DNA from: Betaproteobacteria bacterium SCGC AG-212-J23
GTDB taxonomy: Bacteria > Pseudomonadota > Gammaproteobacteria > Burkholderiales > SG8-39
DNA: 53,897 nucleotides
Assembly: GCA_001644455.1 (NCBI GenBank)
Contig: LSTF01000091.1
Location: forward strand, 1-53,897
Reading direction: 5' to 3'
Below the pieces are notes generated by a model that did no database searches, had not been told where the DNA came from, and worked only from the letters and a program-made list of their open reading frames with translations. Every line of letters starts with the position of its first letter. The first letter of the stretch is position 1. Positions 22,387 to 37,673 of this stretch are shown one piece after another. Position numbers and translations under genes: made by a program.

Positions 22387-22758
22387 ATGCCCTCGCGCCC
22401 AAGCAAGCGGTTGCAGACTTTTTCCAACCCTGCTCCCGAGCGCGATTTCCGCATCCACATGGAGATCCCGGAGTTCACCTGTCTCTGCCCGATGACCGGG
22501 CAGCCCGACTTCGCCGTGCTCACGCTCGACTACATCGCCGACAAGCTCTGCGTCGAGCTGAAATCGCTCAAGCTCTATGTCTGGTCGTACCGCAACGAAG
22601 GCGCGTTCCACGAGGCGGTAACCAACCAGATCCTCGACGACCTGGCGCGCGCGACCAAGCCGCGCTGGATGCGCCTGGAGGCGAAGTTCAACGTCCGCGG
22701 CGGTATCCACACCAGCGTCATCGCCGAGCATGTGAAGCGGGGATTCAAGAAGCCTTGA
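22387..22758 (+). CDS. queF: QueF, 7-cyano-7-deazaguanine reductase (short type)
   Basis: QueF reduces preQ0 to preQ1 with NADPH in queuosine biosynthesis. The 123-residue form has the catalytic Cys in [15 protein letters not shown], the substrate region [21 protein letters not shown], and a family C-terminus ([12 protein letters not shown]). The ATG at 22387 gives [15 protein letters not shown], which fits the family; another in-frame ATG at 22366 lies inside the smc promoter. It overlaps dapC by TTGA, which links a tRNA-modification gene to the dap cluster. Confidence 0.93.
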   Translation: MPSRPSKRLQTFSNPAPERDFRIHMEIPEFTCLCPMTGQPDFAVLTLDYIADKLCVELKSLKLYVWSYRNEGAFHEAVTNQILDDLARATKPRWMRLEAKFNVRGGIHTSVIAEHVKRGFKKP

Positions 22759-23873
22759 ACCCGCTTCTGGAGCGGCTCCAGCCCTACCCGTTCGAGAAGC
22801 TGCGCGCCCTGATCGGTGGGCACACGCCCAATGCCGACCTACGTCCGATCAACCTCTCGATCGGCGAGCCGAAGCACCCGACCCCCATGCTCGTGAGAGA
22901 GGCGCTGGCGAAGGGGCTGGACGGTCTTGCCGTCTATCCCGCGACCGTCGGCACGCCCGAGCTGCGCCAGGCGATCGCCGGCTGGCTCGAGCGACGTTAC
23001 GGGATCCCGAGGCTCGACCCCGAAAGCCAGGTCCTGCCGGTCAACGGCACGCGGGAGGCACTGTTCGCCTTTGCCCAGACCGTGCTCGCCCCCAACGACC
23101 GGGTGGTCTGCCCCAATCCCTTCTACCAAATCTACGAAGGCGCGGCGCTGCTGGCCGGAGCGACCCCGGTCTATGGCGAGCCCCAGTCCTGGGCCGGCGT
23201 GACGCTTCTCTATGTGTGCTCGCCGGCCAACCCGACCGGCAAGGTGCTCGACCTGCAAGGCTGGAAGCGTCTCCTCGAGCTCTCCGATCGCCATGGCTTC
23301 GCGATCGCTTCCGACGAATGCTATTCCGAGATCTATTTCGACCGGCCGCCGCTCGGGTCGCTTGAGGCATGCCACAAGCTCGGCCGCAGCTACGAGAGGG
23401 TCGTGGCGTTCTCCAGCCTCTCGAAGCGCTCCAACTGCCCTGGCATGCGCTCCGGCTTCGCCGCCGGCGACCCGGCGCTGATCCGCAAATTCCTGCTCTA
23501 CCGGACCTACCACGGCTCGGCGATGAGCCTCGCTGTCCAGCAGGCTTCCATCGCGGCCTGGGGCGACGAAAAGCATGTCATCGAGAACCGGCGCTTGTAT
23601 GCGGAGAAGTTCGATGCGGTCGTTCCCATCCTGAACGCCGAAAAACCGGACGGCGGCTTCTACCTCTGGCTCAGGACGCCGGGCGACGACGCGGACTTCG
23701 CCCGCCGCCTGCACCGTGAGTACAATGTTCTGGTAGTGCCTGGCAGCTATCTCGCGCGCGACGCGGCCGGCGGCAATCCTGGGAAAAACCATATCCGCGT
23801 AGCGCTCGTCGCCTCGACCGGGGAATGCGTCGAGGCGGCGCAACGCCTGCAACGCTTCGCACAGAATGGATAA
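22755..23873 (+). CDS. dapC: Succinyldiaminopimelate transaminase
   Basis: This PLP-dependent class I/II aminotransferase of 372 residues has [13 protein letters not shown] at the N-terminus, the CSPANPTG segment, the Asp in [11 protein letters not shown] and the PLP lysine in [16 protein letters not shown]. It transaminates N-succinyl-2-amino-6-ketopimelate in lysine/DAP synthesis, and the adjacent dapD and dapE support that role. The start is a TTG overlapping the queF stop (TTGA, 22755-22758). A very long open frame upstream is antisense to smc and is not coding. The stop overlaps the dapD start by 8 bases. Confidence 0.93.
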   Translation: MNPLLERLQPYPFEKLRALIGGHTPNADLRPINLSIGEPKHPTPMLVREALAKGLDGLAVYPATVGTPELRQAIAGWLERRYGIPRLDPESQVLPVNGTREALFAFAQTVLAPNDRVVCPNPFYQIYEGAALLAGATPVYGEPQSWAGVTLLYVCSPANPTGKVLDLQGWKRLLELSDRHGFAIASDECYSEIYFDRPPLGSLEACHKLGRSYERVVAFSSLSKRSNCPGMRSGFAAGDPALIRKFLLYRTYHGSAMSLAVQQASIAAWGDEKHVIENRRLYAEKFDAVVPILNAEKPDGGFYLWLRTPGDDADFARRLHREYNVLVVPGSYLARDAAGGNPGKNHIRVALVASTGECVEAAQRLQRFAQNG

Positions 23874-24660
23874 GCAGAAAAAAATCATCGAAGACGCCTG
23901 GGAGAACCGGGCGAGCCTCAAGCCGGTCAAGCCCCTCAAGGACGCGGTGAAAGCCGTGATCGCAGCGCTCGACGCGGGCGCGCTGCGCGTCGCAGAGAAG
24001 AGCGATGGCGCGTGGATCACGCACCAGTGGTTGAAGAAGGCGGTGCTGCTCTCCTTCCGGCTGGAGGACAACCGGGTGATGAGCCGACTCCACTACGACA
24101 AGGTGCCGTCCAAGTTCGAGAAGTTCGACTTCAGGAAGGGCGGCTTTCGCGTCGTGCCGCCGGCCGCAGCGCGGCGCGGCGCCTTCATCGCCAGGAACGT
24201 GATCCTGATGCCCTCCTTCGTCAACATCGGCGCCTACGTCGACGAAGGAACCATGGTCGACACCTGGGCGACGGTGGGCTCGTGCGCGCAGATCGGCAAG
24301 AACGTGCACCTCTCCGGCGGCGTCGGCATCGGCGGAGTGCTCGAGCCGCTGCAGGCGAACCCGGTGATCATCGAAGACAACTGCTTCATCGGCGCGCGCT
24401 CGGAGGTCGTGGAAGGCGTGATCGTCGAGGAGAACAGCGTCATCTCCATGGGCGTGTTTCTCGGCCAGAGCACGAAAATCCTCGACCGGGCCACCGGCCA
24501 GATCAGCTATGGCCGGGTACCGGCCGGATCGGTGGTGGTTTCCGGTAATTTGCCCTCCCCGGACGGCAAATACGGCCTTTATTGCGCGGTGATTGTAAAA
24601 AAGGTCGACGCGAAAACGCGGGCCAAAACCAGCCTCAACGAATTGCTCCGAGGGGATTAA
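23866..24660 (+). CDS. dapD: Tetrahydrodipicolinate N-succinyltransferase
   Basis: DapD transfers succinyl from succinyl-CoA to tetrahydrodipicolinate. This 264-residue protein has the left-handed beta-helix hexapeptide repeats in the middle ([54 protein letters not shown]). The C-terminal segment [20 protein letters not shown] is conserved. It follows dapC with an 8-base overlap. Everything fits the family. Confidence 0.96.
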   Translation: MDKQKKIIEDAWENRASLKPVKPLKDAVKAVIAALDAGALRVAEKSDGAWITHQWLKKAVLLSFRLEDNRVMSRLHYDKVPSKFEKFDFRKGGFRVVPPAAARRGAFIARNVILMPSFVNIGAYVDEGTMVDTWATVGSCAQIGKNVHLSGGVGIGGVLEPLQANPVIIEDNCFIGARSEVVEGVIVEENSVISMGVFLGQSTKILDRATGQISYGRVPAGSVVVSGNLPSPDGKYGLYCAVIVKKVDAKTRAKTSLNELLRGD

Positions 24661-24694
24661 ACTAGCGGCAACAGCGGTTCCTGGGAGGGATTCG

Positions 24695-27880
<3,186 letters not shown>

Positions 27881-28600
27881 CCAGCGCGCGCTCGCGCCGA
27901 TCCAGCGCGGCTTCGAGCCTGGCGCCGCCGATGCGGCGCGCGACCGCAATGTCGTTCAGCTCGCCCAGCACATCCTGCAAGTCGGCAAGCACGCGGATGT
28001 ACCTGCGCGCGCCTTCGAAGCACGGCGAGAAGAAGTCGCAGGCATAGCGCAGGCGCCGGACGGCGATGCGCACGTCGTGGCGGCCCTCCTCGTCTCGCCA
28101 ATCGATGTTTCGCGCCCGCTTGCGGATCTTGCGGTGCAGGCGATCGAGCGCCGCGGCGGCGTACGCGGCGAGCGGCGGCTCTCCAGTCCCGGCATTCGCC
28201 CGCGCCCAATGCTGCGCTTCGACGAAGAACGCCCGGAATTCAGGGCTCGTCAGCGCGGCGCGACTGCGCAAGTGCGCGGCCCGTCGCCTCGCCTTGCCCT
28301 TCGCGAACCGCGCGACGAACACATCCCAGTCGCGCGCCTCGCCGAGGGGCGCGACGACCTCGCGCAAACGTCGCTCGAGCCGCTTCCCCTTGCGAGTGAT
28401 CTTGCCGAATACGCGCAGCACGGCGCGCAGGCGCCGGATGCCGACGCGAAGCTGATGCAGGTATTCCGGGTCGCGGCCGTCGATCGCCCCGGCGACATTG
28501 GCCGCCATCTGCGCCAGCGCCGCGCTGACCAGCGCCGCGCACGCGTCGCCAGGCAGCGCGCCGCAGTCGAGCGACGGCGCCTGCCATTTGCGGGGAGAGA

Positions 28601-28676
28601 TGGGGTGACCGACGGGATTCGAACCCGCAACAACTGGAATCACAATCCAGGACTCTACCGTTGAGCTACGGTCACC
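28601..28676 (-). tRNA. tRNA-His (GTG anticodon)
   Basis: The minus strand gives a full cloverleaf. The acceptor arm GTGACCG pairs with CGGTCAC, with an extra 5' G (position -1) opposite C73, the tRNA-His identity mark. The anticodon loop is TTGTGAT (anticodon GTG) on a CTGGA/TCCAG stem, and there is a standard TTCGAAT T-loop. CCA is encoded at 28601-28603. It is the last of three tRNAs in the cluster. Confidence 0.97.
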
Positions 28677-28706
28677 ACTGTTGCAACACACTTCCGACTT
28701 CTGATC

Positions 28707-28783
28707 TGGCCTGCCCGGCGAGACTCGAACTCACAACCCCCAGCTTAGAAGGCTGGTGCTCTATCCGGTTGAGCTACGGGCAG
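28707..28783 (-). tRNA. tRNA-Arg (TCT anticodon)
   Basis: The acceptor arm CTGCCCG pairs with CGGGCAG. The anticodon stem CCAGC/GCTGG carries loop CTTCTAA, anticodon TCT, which reads AGA and AGG. The T-loop is TTCGAGT and CCA is encoded. It lies 30 bases upstream of tRNA-His and 22 bases after tRNA-Pro, so the three are probably cotranscribed. Confidence 0.97.
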
Positions 28784-28805
28784 CTTACCGGGCAATGACG
28801 AAATC

Positions 28806-28882
28806 TGGTCGGGGTGGCGTGATTTGAACACGCGACATCCTGCTCCCAAAGCAGGCGCGCTACCAGGCTGCGCTACACCCCG
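28806..28882 (-). tRNA. tRNA-Pro (TGG anticodon)
   Basis: The acceptor arm CGGGGTG pairs with CACCCCG. The anticodon stem CCTGC/GCAGG holds loop TTTGGGA with anticodon TGG. The T-loop is TTCAAAT and CCA is encoded. It is the first gene of the tRNA cluster, only about 15 bases after the -10 of a strong promoter. Confidence 0.97.
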
Positions 28883-28897
28883 AAAATTCGGCGTCGA

Positions 28898-28926
28898 ATG
28901 ATACTCTTAGCTCACTTTCCGAGCAA
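28898..28926 (-). promoter_or_regulatory. Sigma-70 promoter of the tRNA cluster
   Basis: On the minus strand TTGCTC (28921-28926), a 17-base spacer and TATCAT (28898-28903) form a good promoter, followed by a GC-containing discriminator. It would start about 8 bases before tRNA-Pro. It is divergent from the dksA promoter, with the two -35 elements only ten bases apart. Confidence 0.7.
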
Positions 28927-28936
28927 CGAAGTTTGC

Positions 28937-28965
28937 TTGCGACAGGGGGTCTTTTCTGCTACAAA
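28937..28965 (+). promoter_or_regulatory. Sigma-70 promoter of dksA
   Basis: TTGCGA (28937-28942), a 17-base spacer and TACAAA (28960-28965) preceded by TGC give an extended -10 promoter. Transcription would begin near 28972, about 25 bases before the dksA ATG. Confidence 0.65.
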
Positions 28966-28996
28966 GACCGCCTTCTTTTGAGGGCCGCAACCTGAA

Positions 28997-29422
28997 ATGC
29001 CCATAGAAATCACCCGGAAAAGCTTTACGCCGTACGCCGCCAAGAAGGGCGAGGAGTACATGAATACGGCGCAACGCAAGCACTTCAAGAAGATTCTCGA
29101 AGCACTCAAGTCCGAGCTCTCGCAGGAGATCGATCGCACCGTCCACACCATGCAGGACGAAGCGACGGTCTTCGCCGATCCCAACGATCGCGCCAGCCAG
29201 GAGTCGGACATGGCGCTCGAGCTGCGTAACCGCGACCGCGAGCGCAAGCTCATCAAGAAGATCGACGAGACGATCGCGAGAATCGAGGCGAACGAGTACG
29301 GCTATTGCGACAGCTGCGGCGTCGAGATCGGCCTGAAGCGCCTGGAAGCGCGTCCCACCGCGACGCTCTGCATCGACTGCAAGACGCTCGACGAGCTGCG
29401 CGAGCGTCAGGTCGCGAAGTAG
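28997..29422 (+). CDS. dksA: DksA, RNA polymerase-binding stringent response factor
   Basis: The 141-residue DksA has a coiled-coil with the tip motif [20 protein letters not shown] (two acidic residues near the tip) and a C-terminal zinc finger CDSCG...CIDC. It binds the secondary channel of RNA polymerase and, with ppGpp, represses stable RNA promoters. It is divergent from a tRNA operon whose promoter it could itself control. The first ATG is kept because [15 protein letters not shown] downstream matches the interior, not the start, of betaproteobacterial DksA. Confidence 0.95.
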   Translation: MPIEITRKSFTPYAAKKGEEYMNTAQRKHFKKILEALKSELSQEIDRTVHTMQDEATVFADPNDRASQESDMALELRNRDRERKLIKKIDETIARIEANEYGYCDSCGVEIGLKRLEARPTATLCIDCKTLDELRERQVAK

Positions 29423-29423
29423 G

Positions 29424-29453
29424 AAAAACCCGCTAGCTGTTCTGCTTGGCGGG
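29424..29453 (-). terminator. Intrinsic terminator overlapping the end of pnp
   Basis: On the minus strand CCCGC-CA-AGC pairs with GCT-A-GCGGG around an AGAACA loop (29429-29453) and is followed by TTTTT (29424-29428). The stem includes the last codons and stop of pnp. It ends the long rimP-to-pnp transcript a few bases before the dksA stop. Confidence 0.65.
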
Positions 29454-31544
29454 CTGTTCCTGGTCCTTGATCGCCTTCATGGAGAGGCGCACGCGGCCCT
29501 TGTCGTCGGCCTCGAGCACCTTGACCTTCACGATCTGGCCTTCCTTGAGGTGATCGGACACGGCGTTGACGCGCTCGTTGCTGATCTGCGAGATGTGCAG
29601 CAGGCCGTCTCTTCCCGGCAATAGCTGGATGATCGCGCCGAAGTCGAGCAGGCGCAGCACCGGGCCCTCGTAGATCTTGCCCACCTCGACGTCGGCGGTG
29701 ATGTCGAGGATGCGCTTGCGCGCCGCCTCGCCGCCTTCGGCGACGACGCAGGCGATCGAGATGGTGCCGTCGTCCTCGATCTCGATGGTGGTGCCGGTCT
29801 CTTCCTGGATGCCGCGGATCACGACGCCGCCCTTGCCGATGACGTCGCGGATCTTGTCCGGGTTGATCTTGATCTTGATGATGCGCGGCGCGAAGGTCGA
29901 CAGCTCGGTGCGCGAGGTGTCGATGCCGCCCTTCATGATCTGCAGGATGCCCAGCCGCGCCTCGCGCGCCTGGTCGAGCGCGATCTTCATGATGCCCTTG
30001 CCGATCGACTCGATCTTGAGGTCCATCTGCAGGGCGGTGATCCCGGCCTCGGTGCCGGCAACCTTGAAGTCCATGTCGCCGAGGTGGTCCTCGTCGCCGA
30101 GGATGTCGGACAGCACGGCGAAACGGTTGCCTTCCTTGATCAGGCCCATGGCGATGCCCGCAACGTGCGCCTTGATCGGCACGCCAGCGTCCATCAGCGC
30201 CAGGCTGCCGCCGCAAACGGAAGCCATGGACGAGGAGCCGTTCGATTCGGTGATCTCGGAAACGACGCGCAGCGAGTAGCCGAAATCCTCGGTCTTGGGC
30301 AGCAGCCCGACCAGCGAGCGCTTGGCGAGCCGGCCGTGGCCGATCTCGCGCCGCTTGGTGAAGCCGTAGCGCCCGGTCTCGCCGGTGGCGTACGGAGGCA
30401 TGTTGTAGTGGAACATGAAGCGCTCGCGGTACTCGCCGGCCAGCGCGTCGATGATCTGTTCGTCGCGCCCGGTGCCGAGCGTGACCGTCACCAGCGCCTG
30501 GGTCTCGCCACGCGTAAACAGCGCCGAGCCGTGGGTGCGCGGCAGCACGCCGACGCGCACAGTGATGGGACGTACGGTGCGCGTGTCGCGGCCGTCGATG
30601 CGCGGCTCGCCGTCGAGGATCTGGCTGCGCACGATCTTCGACTCGAGGTCGAAGCAGATGTCCTTCACGGACTGGGAGGTCGGCCCGCCTTCGCTGCCCA
30701 CGCCGACCGCCTCGAAGACCCGCTTCCAGATCGCGTCGATCGCCTCCGAGCGCGCCTTTTTCTGCTTGATGCGGAACGCCTCGCGCAGGTCCGACTCGGA
30801 CAGCTGCTTGATCTTCGCGATGAGCGCCTCGTCCTTTGCCGGCGCTTTCCAGTCCCAGGCCGGCTTGGCAGCCACCTCGGCGAGCTCGTTGATCGCCTGG
30901 ATCGCGGCCTGCATCTGCTCGTGCCCGTAGACCACGCCGCCGAGCATGATGTCCTCGGAGAGCTCGAGCGCCTCCGACTCGACCATCATCACGCCCGCCT
31001 CGGTGCCGGCGACGACCAGGTTGAGCTTCGATTCCTTCAGCTGGGTCGCCGTGGGGTTCAGGATGTACTGGCCGTCGATGTAGCCCACGCGGCACGCGCC
31101 GATGGGCCCGTTGAACGGCACGCCCGACAGGGTCAGCGCCGCCGATACGCCGATCATCGCCGGGATGTCGGAGTCGACTTCCGGATTGAGCGACAGCACC
31201 TGCGCCACGACCTGAACTTCGTTGTAGAAGCCGTCGGGGAAGAGCGGCCGGATCGGCCGGTCGATGAGGCGCGAGGTCAGCGTCTCTTTCTCGGTGGGAC
31301 GGCCTTCGCGCTTGAAGAAGCCGCCGGGGATCTTGCCCGCGGCATAGGTCTTCTCCGCGTAGTCGACGGTCAGGGGGAAGAAATCCTGTCCGGGCTTGGC
31401 GGTTTTCGACGCGGTGACCGCGGCGAGGACGACGGTGTCATCCATGGTCACGAGCACGGCGCCGTGCGCCTGGCGGGCGATCTCGCCAGTCTCGAGGGTG
31501 ACCTGATGGCTGCCGTAGGTGAAAGTTTTCTTGATCGGGTTCAC
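29433..31544 (-). CDS. pnp: Polyribonucleotide nucleotidyltransferase (PNPase)
   Basis: This 703-residue 3'-to-5' phosphorolytic exoribonuclease has two RNase PH-like halves (first with [18 protein letters not shown], second with [19 protein letters not shown] and [17 protein letters not shown]). A KH domain ([20 protein letters not shown]) follows, then a C-terminal S1 domain ([20 protein letters not shown]). It is the catalytic partner in the RNA degradosome. It follows rpsO, as in most proteobacteria. The tail after S1 is short ([10 protein letters not shown]) and part of it encodes the terminator stem. Confidence 0.97.
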   Translation of the reverse strand: MNPIKKTFTYGSHQVTLETGEIARQAHGAVLVTMDDTVVLAAVTASKTAKPGQDFFPLTVDYAEKTYAAGKIPGGFFKREGRPTEKETLTSRLIDRPIRPLFPDGFYNEVQVVAQVLSLNPEVDSDIPAMIGVSAALTLSGVPFNGPIGACRVGYIDGQYILNPTATQLKESKLNLVVAGTEAGVMMVESEALELSEDIMLGGVVYGHEQMQAAIQAINELAEVAAKPAWDWKAPAKDEALIAKIKQLSESDLREAFRIKQKKARSEAIDAIWKRVFEAVGVGSEGGPTSQSVKDICFDLESKIVRSQILDGEPRIDGRDTRTVRPITVRVGVLPRTHGSALFTRGETQALVTVTLGTGRDEQIIDALAGEYRERFMFHYNMPPYATGETGRYGFTKRREIGHGRLAKRSLVGLLPKTEDFGYSLRVVSEITESNGSSSMASVCGGSLALMDAGVPIKAHVAGIAMGLIKEGNRFAVLSDILGDEDHLGDMDFKVAGTEAGITALQMDLKIESIGKGIMKIALDQAREARLGILQIMKGGIDTSRTELSTFAPRIIKIKINPDKIRDVIGKGGVVIRGIQEETGTTIEIEDDGTISIACVVAEGGEAARKRILDITADVEVGKIYEGPVLRLLDFGAIIQLLPGRDGLLHISQISNERVNAVSDHLKEGQIVKVKVLEADDKGRVRLSMKAIKDQEQPAKQNS

Positions 31545-31595
31545 TGGGAATCCTTTGTCACGACGCGCGAGCGCGCTGCGTACTGCGGGAACAGC

Positions 31596-31865
31596 TTATT
31601 TGCGGATGCCGAGGCGGTCGATGAGGACGCGATACTTGTCGGCGTCCTTCCGCTTGAGGTAGTCGAGCAGCTTGCGGCGCTGGCTCACCATCACAAGCAG
31701 CCCCCGCCGCGAGTGGAAATCCTTGACGTGGGTCTTGAAGTGCTCGGTCAGGGTATTGATGCGCTCGGTGAGGAGCGCGATCTGCACTTCCGGGGAGCCC
31801 GTATCCTTGCCCGAGCGCTGATACTGCTTCACCACCTGAGTCTTCTGTTCGACCTGCAAAGCCAT
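31596..31865 (-). CDS. rpsO: Ribosomal protein S15
   Basis: The 89-residue S15 is recognised by [47 protein letters not shown] and the C-terminal LIDRLGIRK. It binds 16S rRNA at the platform and often represses its own mRNA. A purine-rich GAGAGAGAGAAAG stretch precedes the start. It lies between truB and pnp in the standard order; the 51 bases to pnp hold only GC-rich weak pairings. Confidence 0.97.
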   Translation of the reverse strand: MALQVEQKTQVVKQYQRSGKDTGSPEVQIALLTERINTLTEHFKTHVKDFHSRRGLLVMVSQRRKLLDYLKRKDADKYRVLIDRLGIRK

Positions 31866-31909
31866 GCGACTTTCTCTCTCTCGTTTGTCTCTCGTTTGAG
31901 CCGGCGATT

Positions 31910-32791
31910 CTAACCTTTTTCAGGCACTTGCGTGAGTCTCAGCGGCCGCAGATTGCCGCCTTCCGCGCGCCCAAGACCGATCAGGGCGCCGCCCGGTCCA
32001 TAGACCGCGGAGACGCCCTCCGGCAGGGTCGCCATCTGCAGCGCCTGGCCGTTCCGTAGCTTCGCCTCCGACGCGGCGTCCAGCTCGACGCGCGGCAACT
32101 GCGAGAGCAGCGAGTCGACGGGCAGCAGCCGCGCCCGCCTTTGCGGCAGCGTCATTTCCTCGAGCGCCGGCAGCGCGACCGCGTCCTCGACGCGAAAGCG
32201 CCCCGAGCCGGTGCGCCGCAGCCCCGCGAGATGGGCGCCGGTTCCAAGCGCGGCGCCGATGTCCTCGGCAAGGGTCCGTACGTAGGTCCCCTTGCTGCAG
32301 CGGACGCGGATTTCGGCGAGCGGGCTGGCGAAACCAAGCAGCTCCAGCTCGCGGATGATGACCCGGCGCGGCTGGCGCTCGACGCTCTCGCCCTTGCGCG
32401 CCAGCTTGTAGAGCGGCACCCCGTCGCGCTTCAGCGCCGAATGCATGGGCGGCACCTGCTCGATCTCGCCGAGGAAGCGCGTCAACGCCTCCTCGACCTG
32501 TGATTCCGTCACGGCCACCGGCTTTTTCTCGAGGATCCCTCCCTCGGCATCGCCGGTCGCGGTCGTTTCCCCGAGCCTGAGGCTCGCCAGGTACTCCTTC
32601 TCCGACTCGAGCAGCAGGCCGGCGAACTTGGTCGCCTCGCCGAACAGCGCGATCAGCAGCCCCGAGGCGAGCGGATCGAGCGTGCCGGCATGCCCCGCCT
32701 TGGCGGCTCCCAGGAGTTTTTTCGATCTTTGCAGAACGAAATTCGAGCTGACGCCGAGCGGCTTGTCGAGCAGCAGCGCGCCGTCGATCAC
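31910..32791 (-). CDS. truB: tRNA pseudouridine-55 synthase
   Basis: TruB makes pseudouridine 55 in the T-loop of tRNAs. In this 293-residue protein the catalytic Asp is in [39 protein letters not shown] and [15 protein letters not shown] are further family motifs, and a small C-terminal PUA-like region is present. The start is a GTG overlapping the rbfA stop (GTGA, 32788-32791). Confidence 0.96.
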   Translation of the reverse strand: MIDGALLLDKPLGVSSNFVLQRSKKLLGAAKAGHAGTLDPLASGLLIALFGEATKFAGLLLESEKEYLASLRLGETTATGDAEGGILEKKPVAVTESQVEEALTRFLGEIEQVPPMHSALKRDGVPLYKLARKGESVERQPRRVIIRELELLGFASPLAEIRVRCSKGTYVRTLAEDIGAALGTGAHLAGLRRTGSGRFRVEDAVALPALEEMTLPQRRARLLPVDSLLSQLPRVELDAASEAKLRNGQALQMATLPEGVSAVYGPGGALIGLGRAEGGNLRPLRLTQVPEKG

Positions 32792-33134
32792 GGCTTGCTC
32801 TTGGTGGAGTCGATCAGGCGCGACAGGTGGTCGCCGCGCTCCACCGATTCGTCGTACTCGAAGCGCAGCTCGGGGGTGGTGTACATCGAGATGCGCTTCG
32901 CGAGCTGCGAGCGCAGGAAGCCGGCCGAACGTTTCAGGCCGTGCAGCGTGTCTTCGAGCTGGTCTTTCTCCAGCAGCGTGAAGAACACCTTGGCATGCGA
33001 CATGTCCGGCGACACGTCGACCGAGGTGATCGTCAGCATCCCCACCCGCGGATCGCGCAGCTCGAGGCGGATCAGCCCCGAGAGCTCGCGCTGGATCAGG
33101 TCGCCCAGCCGTTGCGGCCGACCTTGACCGCGCT

Positions 33135-33138
<4 letters not shown>
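32788..33138 (-). CDS. rbfA: Ribosome-binding factor A
   Basis: RbfA, a KH-fold protein needed for 16S rRNA 5'-end maturation and cold adaptation, is 116 residues here. [36 protein letters not shown] and [20 protein letters not shown] identify it. The start is the GTG that overlaps the infB stop as GTGA (33135-33138); a longer frame upstream is a shadow of infB. Confidence 0.95.
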
Positions 33139-35678
<2,540 letters not shown>

Positions 35679-37199
35679 CTAGGCAGCTTGCTCCTTGTTT
35701 TCGAACCAGTGCGCGCGCGCCGCCATGATCAGCTTCTTGGCCTTCTCCGCGTCCATGCCGGTCATCTCCGACAGCTCGTCGACCGCGAGGTCGGCAAGGT
35801 CGTCGCGCTTCTTCACGCCGCCTTCGGCGAGCTTCGCCGCGAGCTGGGTGTCCATGCCCTCCAGCTTCAGCAGCTCGGGATCGACGCCTTCGACCTTCTC
35901 TTCGTTGGCGATCGCCGCCACCAGCAGCGCGTTGCGGGCGCGGGTGCGCAGCTCGGTCACCGTGCCTTCGTCGAACGCGGCGATCTCGTTCAGCTCGTTG
36001 ATCGGCACGTAGGCGATCTCTTCCAGCGTCGAGAAGCCCTCCTCGATGAGGATGTTGGCGACCTCCTCGTCGACGTCGAGCTTCTCCATGAAGTGCTGCT
36101 TGACCCGGCCGCTCTCCTCCTGCTGCTTCTTGTTCGATTCTTCCTCGGTCATGAGGTTGATCTGCCAGCCGGTGAGCTCGGAGGCGAGCCGGACGTTCTG
36201 GCCGCTGCGGCCGATCGCCACGGCGAGGTTCTCCTCGTCGACGACCACGTCCATCGCGTGCTTTTCCTCGTCGACCACGATCGACGACACCTCGGCCGGC
36301 GCCAGCGCGCCGATCACGAACTGCGCCGGGTCGGCCGACCAGAGCACGATGTCGACGCGCTCGCCGGCCAGTTCCTGGGTCACGGCCTGCACGCGCGAGC
36401 CGCGCATGCCGACGCAGGTGCCGATCGGGTCGATGCGCTTGTCGGCGGTGAAGACGCCGATCTTGGCGCGCACGCCCGGGTCGCGGGCCGCGGACTTGAT
36501 CTCGAGCAGTTTCTCCTCGATCTCCGGTACCTCGAGTTCGAAGAGCTTCATGATGAACTGCGGCGCGGTGCGGGAAAGAATCAGCTGCGGGCCGCGCGCC
36601 TGGCGGTCGATCTTCATCACCCAGGCGCGGACGCGGTCGCCGACGCGCAGGTTTTCCTTCGGGATCATGTGCTCGCGCGGCAGCAGCGCCTCCAGGCGGC
36701 CCGACTCGATGATCGCGTTGCCGCGTTCCATGCGCTTCACCGTGCCGGTGACGAGCTCATCGCCGCGCGACAGGAAGTCGTTCAGGATCTGCTCGCGCTC
36801 GGCGTCGCGGATGCGCTGCAGGATCACCTGCTTGGCGGTCTGCGCGCCGATGCGGCCGAACTCGACGTTCGGGATCGGCTGCTCGAGGACGTCGTCCACC
36901 TTGGCGTCGGCCTTGCCGCGGTCCTGCGCCTCCTCGACCGATAGCATCTGCGCCGTATTCCAGTCGGGAGCGTCGTCGGGCAGCACGCGCCAGCGACGGA
37001 AGGTCTCATACGCGCCGGTAGTGCGGTCCACCGCCACGCGGACGTCGATGTCCTCGGGGTATTTCTTCTTGGTGGCCGAAGCGAGCGCCATCTCGAGGGC
37101 GCCGAACACGATGTCGCGCGGGACGTTCTTCTCCCGGGCGAGAACGTCCACCAGCATCACCAGTTCACGATTGCCTGCCTGCTGCTGAGTCACTGCCAC
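35679..37199 (-). CDS. nusA: Transcription termination/antitermination factor NusA
   Basis: NusA (506 residues) has an N-terminal RNAP-binding domain ([22 protein letters not shown]), S1 ([21 protein letters not shown]) and two KH domains ([45 protein letters not shown]). The C-terminal half has two acidic helical repeats, typical of beta- and gammaproteobacteria. It modulates pausing and antitermination. Two GTG starts are possible (37199 and 37193); the first is used. It lies after rimP in the rimP-nusA-infB operon. Confidence 0.96.
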   Translation of the reverse strand: MAVTQQQAGNRELVMLVDVLAREKNVPRDIVFGALEMALASATKKKYPEDIDVRVAVDRTTGAYETFRRWRVLPDDAPDWNTAQMLSVEEAQDRGKADAKVDDVLEQPIPNVEFGRIGAQTAKQVILQRIRDAEREQILNDFLSRGDELVTGTVKRMERGNAIIESGRLEALLPREHMIPKENLRVGDRVRAWVMKIDRQARGPQLILSRTAPQFIMKLFELEVPEIEEKLLEIKSAARDPGVRAKIGVFTADKRIDPIGTCVGMRGSRVQAVTQELAGERVDIVLWSADPAQFVIGALAPAEVSSIVVDEEKHAMDVVVDEENLAVAIGRSGQNVRLASELTGWQINLMTEEESNKKQQEESGRVKQHFMEKLDVDEEVANILIEEGFSTLEEIAYVPINELNEIAAFDEGTVTELRTRARNALLVAAIANEEKVEGVDPELLKLEGMDTQLAAKLAEGGVKKRDDLADLAVDELSEMTGMDAEKAKKLIMAARAHWFENKEQAA

Positions 37200-37209
37200 G
37201 TCGCGATCC

Positions 37210-37641
37210 TCACAGTTCCGGCACCAGCTTTGCCCGCTCCATGTCCTCGAGCGCCAGCACCACGACTTTTCCGTCCAGCTCCAGGTTTACCTGCCCATCG
37301 GCGGCGCCCCTGAGCACCCCTACGTACTTCCGCCGGCCACCCTCGCCCGGCGTTCGCATCTTCAGCTCGGCCTTCTGGCCGGCGAAGCGCTCGAAGTCGC
37401 TGGCCTTGCGCAACGGCCGGTCGAGCCCCGGCGACGAAACCTCCAGCCGCTCGTAGTCCACGCCCTCGACCTCGAACACCCTGCTCAGCTGCCGACTCAC
37501 TGCGGCGCAATCCTCGAGGCCGATGCCGCCCGGCTTGTCGATGAAAAGCCGCAACAGCCGACCGCCGTTCGACGCCTGCAGGTCGACCAGCTCGTATCCC
37601 ATGCCGGCAACAACCGGCTCGACGACGTTTTCCAGGTCCAA
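37210..37641 (-). CDS. rimP: Ribosome maturation factor RimP (TTG start)
   Basis: RimP assists 30S assembly. [30 protein letters not shown] and [26 protein letters not shown] are diagnostic. The protein that aligns with betaproteobacterial RimP begins [18 protein letters not shown], which corresponds to a TTG at 37641 (143 residues). An in-frame ATG at 37671 is possible but lies inside a GC-rich hairpin (37650-37669) followed by a U-rich tract, so I treat that part as an untranslated leader. The gene heads the nusA-infB cluster. Confidence 0.9.
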   Translation of the reverse strand: MDLENVVEPVVAGMGYELVDLQASNGGRLLRLFIDKPGGIGLEDCAAVSRQLSRVFEVEGVDYERLEVSSPGLDRPLRKASDFERFAGQKAELKMRTPGEGGRRKYVGVLRGAADGQVNLELDGKVVVLALEDMERAKLVPEL

Positions 37642-37649
37642 ATAAAAAT

Positions 37650-37669
37650 GGGCCGACACTTGCCGACCC
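37650..37669 (-). promoter_or_regulatory. rimP-leader-like hairpin / attenuator
   Basis: On the minus strand GGGTCGGC pairs with GTCGGCCC (8 bp, two G-U pairs) around an AAGT loop. It is followed by ATTTTTATTT, immediately before the proposed rimP TTG start. It lies four bases after the rluB stop. It looks both like an intrinsic terminator of the trpS-scpAB-rluB transcript and like the hairpin of the known proteobacterial rimP leader. Confidence 0.55.
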
Positions 37670-37673
37670 ATCC

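Noticed and set aside
28601-28691. CHAD protein starting upstream of or inside tRNA-His
   Set aside because: The only in-frame starts there fall before or within the tRNA, including its anticodon; a start inside a mature tRNA gene is implausible.
28601-28882. Integrated mobile element at the tRNA cluster
   Set aside because: No integrase, direct repeat of a tRNA 3' end or composition change is visible on either side.
31545-31595. RNase III-type hairpin between rpsO and pnp
   Set aside because: The GC-rich pairing found (GCGCG-CTCG-CGCGT) is short and without the long double-strand arm expected of such a processing site.
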